From positions 3,168,020-3,232,019 of the forward strand of contig NZ_CP037422.1 of NCBI RefSeq assembly GCF_007748175.1: a DNA stretch of 64,000 bases. The letters are read 5' to 3'. The translations under genes and the position numbers were made by a program. Below the pieces are notes generated by a model, which saw nothing but the letters and a program-made list of their open reading frames with translations, did no database searches and was not told where the DNA came from. This DNA is from Gimesia aquarii. Lineage in GTDB: Bacteria > Planctomycetota > Planctomycetia > Planctomycetales > Planctomycetaceae. Every line of letters begins with the position of its first letter. The stretch's first letter is position 1. Below are positions 58,692-64,000 of this stretch, piece after piece.

Positions 58692-58745
58692 GCTATTTTT
58701 TCTCGGTTTTAAAACAATTAATAAATGGTAGTTCTGAAGAAGGCT

Positions 58746-60287
58746 TTAAGCAGGAATCTTATCTGATTTCCTGGAGTGTAAATTTCCAAAATAATTCTCT
58801 ACAACTAAACGGTCACTGAATGGTATCTTGCAATCTCCGATAATCTGTTCACATTCATGCCCTTTACCGGCAATCAATACCAAATCTCTCTCACAGGCAA
58901 TTTCCAGAGCCCGATATATGGCCTCTTTTCGGTCCACAATCAATTCTGGTGTTACTCCTGTCTCGCTAAAGCCTGTAGCAATCGCCTGCATAATTTGTTC
59001 TGGATCTTCACTTCGCGGATTATCACTCGTAATGATTGCCAAATCTGCTTCGCTTCCAGCCAAGCCCAATAAGCCACGTTTTGAGATGTCACGATCTCCA
59101 CCAGCTCCAAATACACAGATAACGCGTCGGTCACAAACTTGCTTTGCCGAACGAATGGCGTGCCTTAAAGCATCATCGGTATGTGCATAATCAATCAGAA
59201 CTGAAAATGGCTGGCCACAATTGACCTGCTCCATCCGTCCAGGAACAGATCCAAGGTCGCTAATACCCTCTGCAATTTCGGCTAAAGATAAACCTAATAC
59301 CAGACAGACAGCTGCCGCTGCCAAACAATTAGAAATATTATGAGTTCCTATCAAATTCGTAATGACAGGAACTCGAGACCCGTTATACAAAATTTCAAAC
59401 TTGGACTGCTTATCTGATTCCTGAAGTTGAGATGCGGTTACATCCGCGACATTTTCAATGGCATAGGTCAACAATGTTTTTGATTCATTCACGTTCGGTA
59501 TGAATGAATGGCAGACAGGATCATCTAAATTTAAGACAACCGTTCCATCCCGTTTGACATGCTGAATGATTTTTGACTTGCATGCAGCATAATTATCCAT
59601 ATTTTGATGATAATCAAAGTGATCCTGCGTCACGTTGGTTATCACACCAACCGAAAGCTCTGTACCTGCGAGCCGGCTTTGATCCAAAGCATGGCTGGAA
59701 ACTTCCATCACTGCATGTGTTGCATTGTTCTTAACCATCTCTGAGAAGAGTTGAGATAGCTCTTGCGCATCCGGAGTCGTTAAAGGTGCAGGGCGTGCTG
59801 AAACACTATCATGATACTCTACCGTTCCCAGCAAACCGGTCTTTCGTTGCGCACTTTGCAAAATTGCTCTGACCAACCAGGAGACGGTTGTTTTGCCGTT
59901 TGTTCCAGTCACTCCCACAGTCTGCAATTGCTGCGAAGGTGAGCCTGCTAATTCAGAACAGACAAGTGCATAAGCTTTGCGCACATCATTAACAATACAC
60001 TGCGGGGCCTGGAGTCCAGTCAAAGGACGCCCTGTGAGTACAGCTTTAGCACCATTCTTTAGCGCTTCAGGAATAAATTTCTCTGCATGCTGCCTTGTGC
60101 CTGAAATGACAGCAAAGATATCACCCGGTTTACAGAGACGACTATCAGATTGAATTGAAGTCACACAAATATCTGCACAATCTACAAAACTAGCTGAAGG
60201 AAGCAGGGCTCTTAAACTAACAACCACTGATCCTGAGGATAAGCTGAGCGATGAAGACGGCATGGAAGTGAGGTAAGAACCATGCAT
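58746..60287 (-). CDS. murE: MurE, UDP-MurNAc-L-Ala-D-Glu:meso-DAP ligase
   Basis: 513 aa. Adds the third residue of the stem peptide. Motifs: SDSRLCKPGDIFAVI, ATP loop GVTGTNGKTT, MEVSSHALDQ (with the Lys carbamylation region downstream), and YAHTDDALRHAI. The specificity motif is DNPR (SDNPRSEDP), which in characterised enzymes selects meso-diaminopimelate; Lys-adding enzymes have a different motif. The start could be ATG 60287 or ATG 60263; neither has a good ribosome binding site. First gene of the visible mur cluster; ftsI, ftsL and mraW do not precede it. Confidence 0.95.
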   Translation of the reverse strand: MHGSYLTSMPSSSLSLSSGSVVVSLRALLPSASFVDCADICVTSIQSDSRLCKPGDIFAVISGTRQHAEKFIPEALKNGAKAVLTGRPLTGLQAPQCIVNDVRKAYALVCSELAGSPSQQLQTVGVTGTNGKTTVSWLVRAILQSAQRKTGLLGTVEYHDSVSARPAPLTTPDAQELSQLFSEMVKNNATHAVMEVSSHALDQSRLAGTELSVGVITNVTQDHFDYHQNMDNYAACKSKIIQHVKRDGTVVLNLDDPVCHSFIPNVNESKTLLTYAIENVADVTASQLQESDKQSKFEILYNGSRVPVITNLIGTHNISNCLAAAAVCLVLGLSLAEIAEGISDLGSVPGRMEQVNCGQPFSVLIDYAHTDDALRHAIRSAKQVCDRRVICVFGAGGDRDISKRGLLGLAGSEADLAIITSDNPRSEDPEQIMQAIATGFSETGVTPELIVDRKEAIYRALEIACERDLVLIAGKGHECEQIIGDCKIPFSDRLVVENYFGNLHSRKSDKIPA

Positions 60288-61002
60288 TTCAGGGAAACCA
60301 ATTAATTAAAAGGCGAGATGGCTGAAAGAAACTTCGTTGACTAAATTGATTATAAAAAAATAAAAGCCGGAATCGGCATGGGAGAGAACAAACTTAGATG
60401 TGATCAGAATGCTGCTTTCTGAAAACGAAGGGCATTCTCTTAATTACTTGAATATCGTCAACCCTGGATATCCAAAAAATGTGGTTTTCAAATCTTCCTT
60501 GTAATTATTACAGAAACGAACAGGAGTCACTCGACTGGGAAAATTGCGAACACAACTAGATTCAATGTCCCTGCAAAACCAAGTAAAACCTTACGGTTCT
60601 ATACAGTAAATATCCTCATTTTCAGACCCGAACTAAGAACACTACAGGTATGAATAATCAAGGCCTTATCACTGAATCTCTACTATTTCACGCGATTATA
60701 CATAAGAATTAATATTAGTATTTTTACCTATTTAATAAATAATACTATAGATAACAGAGCTGCACCTCGATATGCTATTTCTTATCAGCTACTTTATGTC
60801 CCTTCTCCAAAAAGTATCTGATTCTCAGGCCATTTAGGCTTATTGTTTCAAAATGCGAGTTCTCGTTAGCAAATCCTGCCAAGTCTGGCATTCGGTTTGC
60901 GATACATTTAGATACATAGGAAAACTGTGTGGAGAAAGTCTTCGTACACCAACTTTCCCCTTTCTCAATGATCTCATTTCAATCTGTTAAAGGATAGAGA
61001 AG
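60288..61002. other. Divergent intergenic region, murE / DUF1559
   Basis: 715 bp. It holds a GATACAT-TTA-GATACAT direct repeat (60901-60917) and a hairpin 60931-60960 (GGAGAAAGT / ACTTTCCCC with one mismatch) followed by TTTCTC, 42 nt before the DUF1559 start. The left half near murE has a small GCCG/CGGC hairpin (60366-60377). No gene is supported. Confidence 0.5.
60901..60917 (+). repeat. GATACAT direct repeat (10-bp period)
   Basis: GATACAT occurs twice with a 3-nt spacer, so the copies face the same side of the helix. It lies about 100 bp upstream of the DUF1559 gene and may be an operator. Confidence 0.35.
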
Positions 61003-62010
61003 ATGCAAAGGCACTCACGATTGAAAAAAGGCTTCACTCTGATTGAACTACTTGTTGTCATCGCAATTATCGCTATTTTAATTGCCCTTTTGTTACCGGC
61101 AGTCCAACAGGCCAGAGAAGCAGCCAGAAGGTCTACCTGTAAAAACAATTTGAAACAGCTTGGTCTGGCGTTTCATAATTACCATGACACTCACCGCTGC
61201 TTCCCTTTCGCCTGGTTTTTAGACCCTACGAACCCGGCTAATATTAAGGCAGGTGGTTACGGTGTCATGCTACTTCCGCTTATAGATCAGGCCCCCCTCT
61301 ACAATCAGTGGAACTCCTCGTACCCTGCAATTAACGAATTCGCAGCCATTCCAGAAGTCCAACAAAATTTATCAGTAATTGCTACACCACTCCCCGTATT
61401 TATGTGTCCGTCCACACCAGAAGCGTCAGTGCATGACTACACCCTGGCCCCAGCTTTTCCTTTCAGCTGGACTGCCGCTCGTTCTGACTATTGCCCTGCA
61501 TCTGGTGTCCGTGGTACTTATTCTTCTCTTGCCTACACAGGGCATCCGGCAGCTGCGAGCCGTAGCGGAATGCTGAATTTTGTGGGACTAGATACATCCG
61601 GCTCACCTGGAGACTCTATTACTAGAATTCGCGATATCGTCGATGGCTCCTCTAATACTGTTTTACTCGGAGAGAGAGTAGGAGGAACGAATATCTACAG
61701 CGGCCAAACAATTAGCCCCACTTTATCAGTAGCCTTGGGCCCAAGTAACGGTGGTGCCTGGGGAGATTTCCTGAACGGCGAACATTGGTATCAAGGATCC
61801 TTGCGAGATGGGACTGACGGTGGCAGCGGAGGACCTTGTGCCATCAATTGCAGTAATGCAAGAAGCACTGGTTTCTTAAGCTTCCATGTAGGCGGTGCAC
61901 ATTTTCTGCTAGGAGATGGTGCAGTCCGTTTCATTAGCCAAAATGTGGATGCTTACACATTTGCATCACTTACCACCCGGGCCGGTGGCGAAGTGGTTGG
62001 AGAATTTTAA
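61003..62010 (+). CDS. DUF1559 protein with type IV pilin-like N-terminus
   Basis: 335 aa with AAGGA eight nt before the ATG. The N-terminus is a prepilin signal: KKGFTLIELLVVIAIIAILI, cleaved before the Phe by a prepilin peptidase, with Glu at position +5. After the hydrophobic helix comes the DUF1559 hallmark QQAREAARRSTCKNNLKQLG and AFHNYHDTHRCFPF, and the C-terminus contains FLSFHVGGAHFLLGDGAVRF. DUF1559 proteins occur in many copies in planctomycetes and are thought to be secreted or surface pilin-like proteins. A strong terminator follows. Confidence 0.93.
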   Translation: MQRHSRLKKGFTLIELLVVIAIIAILIALLLPAVQQAREAARRSTCKNNLKQLGLAFHNYHDTHRCFPFAWFLDPTNPANIKAGGYGVMLLPLIDQAPLYNQWNSSYPAINEFAAIPEVQQNLSVIATPLPVFMCPSTPEASVHDYTLAPAFPFSWTAARSDYCPASGVRGTYSSLAYTGHPAAASRSGMLNFVGLDTSGSPGDSITRIRDIVDGSSNTVLLGERVGGTNIYSGQTISPTLSVALGPSNGGAWGDFLNGEHWYQGSLRDGTDGGSGGPCAINCSNARSTGFLSFHVGGAHFLLGDGAVRFISQNVDAYTFASLTTRAGGEVVGEF

Positions 62011-62040
62011 TTCTCGAAGCCTTTCTTAAGTTAATCGTTT

Positions 62041-62075
62041 GCCGGCAGTACACCACAGAGATACTGCCGGCTTTT
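62041..62075 (+). terminator. Intrinsic terminator after the DUF1559 gene
   Basis: GCCGGCAGTA-(11 nt)-TACTGCCGGC forms a perfect 10-bp stem followed by TTTTAAT, 31 bp after the stop codon. Confidence 0.87.
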
Positions 62076-62121
62076 AATCCCCTCTTTCAAACACTCTATA
62101 CGATTCTGAGAGTGCGTGACG

Positions 62122-62559
62122 ATGATACGACTGACCTTATCTCTGGTTTTGACTACATTCTTACTCCTTTCCTGCAAAAGCCCTGAAGAACCTTTCACAA
62201 AAAAGACCTATCCTGTTAAAGGGAAAATCATGGTTGATGGAAAGGAACCTGACTTCCCCCTTCAGATCACCTGCCACAATACTGGCGAAATCGACACGGA
62301 ACATCCCACTGCCTCTGGAAGTATCTCCAAGCGAGGTGGTACATTCGAACTTTCAACTTATACGACCGGTGATGGAATCCCTCCAGGTGATTATGTTTTA
62401 ACATTCGTCTGGAAGAAATTTGATGTAATGTCGCGTAGTTATACCGGCCCCGATAAACTCAATAAGCGCTACGACGAACCTGAAAAATCGGATATTAAGT
62501 TTTCTGTCGTCGAAGGAAAGCCAACCGATCTCGGGGTCATTGAATTAACCACAAAATAA
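62122..62559 (+). CDS. Small lipoprotein, carboxypeptidase-regulatory-like fold
   Basis: 145 aa from the ATG at 62122 (a GTG at 62116 is an alternative). The signal ends in a lipobox LLSC. The mature part opens with YPVKGKIMVDGKEP, the usual start of small transthyretin-like/carboxypeptidase-regulatory domains that follow DUF1559 genes in planctomycetes, and later has GDGIPPGDYVLTFVWKK. Function unknown. 102 bp precede the PqaA-like gene. Confidence 0.78.
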   Translation: MIRLTLSLVLTTFLLLSCKSPEEPFTKKTYPVKGKIMVDGKEPDFPLQITCHNTGEIDTEHPTASGSISKRGGTFELSTYTTGDGIPPGDYVLTFVWKKFDVMSRSYTGPDKLNKRYDEPEKSDIKFSVVEGKPTDLGVIELTTK

Positions 62560-62659
62560 CGAGACTCCTTCTCTAATAGTTAACCTGAGAAGAAAAACAA
62601 CCAGTTATTAGGATTCAAACGGTCCTAAAAAAAATCACTAATACAACTTCTAGATTGAG

Positions 62660-63997
62660 ATGATTACTATGTTCTTACGAGTCGTTACAAGCCTGTTGGT
62701 AATCACACTCTGCACATCATTTATTTCGGCAGAGAGTTCCAATATTCCCGCGTCATTGAGAGATGCGAAGGAAATCCCAGAAGCATTTTTCAAATATATC
62801 GAACGAGAAGAACCAGAGTATAAGTGGGAAATTCACGATTCATTTTCACATGAGGGCGTTACCGCTTATCCCGTCGAATTGACATCTCAAACCTGGCAGG
62901 GAATCACCTGGAAACATTGGCTCTACATCTTTGAACCGGATAACGTTCGCATCAACAGCAAGGTTTTATTGTTCGTAACAGGTGGCAGTAATGGATCTCG
63001 TCCGAATGAAAAACGACTCAAGCCCGCATTTTTGCTGGCAAAAGCCACTGGAGCCCGAATCGCTTTACTCACACAGGTTCCCAATCAGCCTCTATTCGAT
63101 GGCAAAAAGGAAGACGATCTGATTACAGAAACCTGGTTGCGTTACCTCAAAACCGGCGACGAAAACTGGCCACTGCTGTTCCCGATGGCTAAAAGCGCAG
63201 TGAAAGCCATGGATGCGATTCAGGAAATCGCCTTAGAGAAACGAAACCTTGCAATCGACGGTTTTGTCATTACAGGGGCGTCCAAACGGGGATGGACAAG
63301 CTGGCTAACCCCGGTTGTAGACAAGCGAATCATCGCTACTGCGCCAATCGTCATTGACACACTCAATTTCCGCAAGCAGATGAAGCATCAAATTGCGACC
63401 TGGGGCAAATACAGCGAACAAATCATCGATTACACAAGTAAAGGACTGATCGTCGAAGGCGAAGAAAATGCCCGAGAAAAACATCTCCGCCTGATGATGG
63501 ACCCTTACACCTATCGACAACAGATCAAAATTCCCAAATTGCTCGTGAATGGCACCAATGACCCTTACTGGGTGGTTGATGCCATGCGTTTTTACTGGTC
63601 AGATCTGGTCGGGCCCAAATATATCCTCCAGGTTCCCAATGCAGGTCATGGCCTGGGGGATGGAGTCGAGTATGCCCTGCAAACAATCGGCGCGTTTTTC
63701 ATTCATGCTGCAACAGGAAAAGAACTTCCTGCTATCAAATGGGATAACACCAACGAATATGAATTAAAACTAACATGTATCAATAAACCAGCACAGGTCC
63801 GAGTCTGGAGCGCCTACTCAGAAGACAAAGATTTCCGCGACGCAGAATGGACCTCAAAAGAAGTGAGCCCAGAAGACAATGTATATCTAGCTAAAATAAG
63901 CAAACCTGAAAAAGGTCATGTCGCCTATTACATGGAAGCAGTATACTCAATAGGTCAAATCCCTTTTTCATTATGTACAATCACAACATCTAAATAA
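62660..63997 (+). CDS. PhoPQ-activated pathogenicity-related (PqaA-like) alpha/beta hydrolase
   Basis: 445 aa with a signal peptide (hydrophobic VVTSLLVITLCTSFISA). The alpha/beta hydrolase triad is visible: nucleophile S208 in TGASKRGW, D301 in NGTNDPYW, and H330 in NAGHGLGD. The family matches Salmonella PqaA, whose biochemical activity is uncertain. The N-terminal half includes the family motifs YKWEIHDS and LFVTGGSNG. An in-frame ATG at 62669 is a possible alternative start. The complete gene ends three bases before the window end. Confidence 0.87.
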   Translation: MITMFLRVVTSLLVITLCTSFISAESSNIPASLRDAKEIPEAFFKYIEREEPEYKWEIHDSFSHEGVTAYPVELTSQTWQGITWKHWLYIFEPDNVRINSKVLLFVTGGSNGSRPNEKRLKPAFLLAKATGARIALLTQVPNQPLFDGKKEDDLITETWLRYLKTGDENWPLLFPMAKSAVKAMDAIQEIALEKRNLAIDGFVITGASKRGWTSWLTPVVDKRIIATAPIVIDTLNFRKQMKHQIATWGKYSEQIIDYTSKGLIVEGEENAREKHLRLMMDPYTYRQQIKIPKLLVNGTNDPYWVVDAMRFYWSDLVGPKYILQVPNAGHGLGDGVEYALQTIGAFFIHAATGKELPAIKWDNTNEYELKLTCINKPAQVRVWSAYSEDKDFRDAEWTSKEVSPEDNVYLAKISKPEKGHVAYYMEAVYSIGQIPFSLCTITTSK

Positions 63998-64000
63998 CCC

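Overview
The window reads as chromosomal DNA of a planctomycete, probably of the Planctomycetaceae/Gimesia type. This is inferred from gene content: a DUF1559 protein with a pilin-like N-terminus, DUF1080 (3-keto-disaccharide hydrolase-like) and PqaA-like proteins, a PQQ-type beta-propeller fused to a methyltransferase-like region, a membrane-anchored divergent Ser/Thr kinase, BatA/von Willebrand-type proteins with a very large low-complexity partner, and a mur/fts cluster without ftsZ. GC content looks to be in the low-to-mid 40s by eye. About 43 protein genes are supported. I found no rRNA, tRNA, CRISPR array, IS element or prophage.

Layout. 1-6.5 kb: 3' part of gyrA, two nucleotide-sugar genes (rfbB, ugd), prfB with a programmed +1 frameshift, and a DUF1080 lipoprotein. 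6.5-12.3 kb: an unknown receiver-like protein, a divergent membrane kinase, then pyrB overlapping a dihydroorotase homologue that has lost most metal ligands. 12.5-22 kb: lipoprotein, BatA-like, vWA/amidotransferase-like and 1181-aa low-complexity membrane proteins, all on +. 22-30 kb: SWIM-SNF2 helicase (-), LarA-family racemase, HisN-like phosphatase, DUF457-like membrane protein and nitrilase-family amidase. 30-38 kb: envelope glycan genes (YfhO-like, GT39-like, methyltransferase + GT2, membrane protein). 38-48 kb: PQQ fusion, unknown conserved protein, two tandem tatA genes, duplicated Ig-like secreted protein, KDPG aldolase and small unknowns. 48-51 kb: clpX, a strong terminator, then FHA, CaMKII-hub-like and receiver-like genes in an apparent operon. 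51-60.3 kb (-): murE-murF-mraY-ftsW-murG followed by a four-ACT aspartokinase. 60.3-64 kb: DUF1559 protein, small lipoprotein and PqaA-like hydrolase.

How the genes fit together. The mur cluster makes and flips peptidoglycan precursors; the MurE motif points to meso-DAP. murD is missing between mraY and ftsW, and ftsW ends in an acidic tail encoded by a 15-bp minisatellite. The pyrB/pseudo-pyrC pair looks like a class A aspartate transcarbamoylase in which the dihydroorotase-like subunit is structural. The FHA / CaMKII-hub / receiver-like trio after clpX is the best candidate for an uncharacterised signalling cassette: the 128-aa hub-like protein closely resembles the association domain of animal CaMKII but carries no kinase domain.
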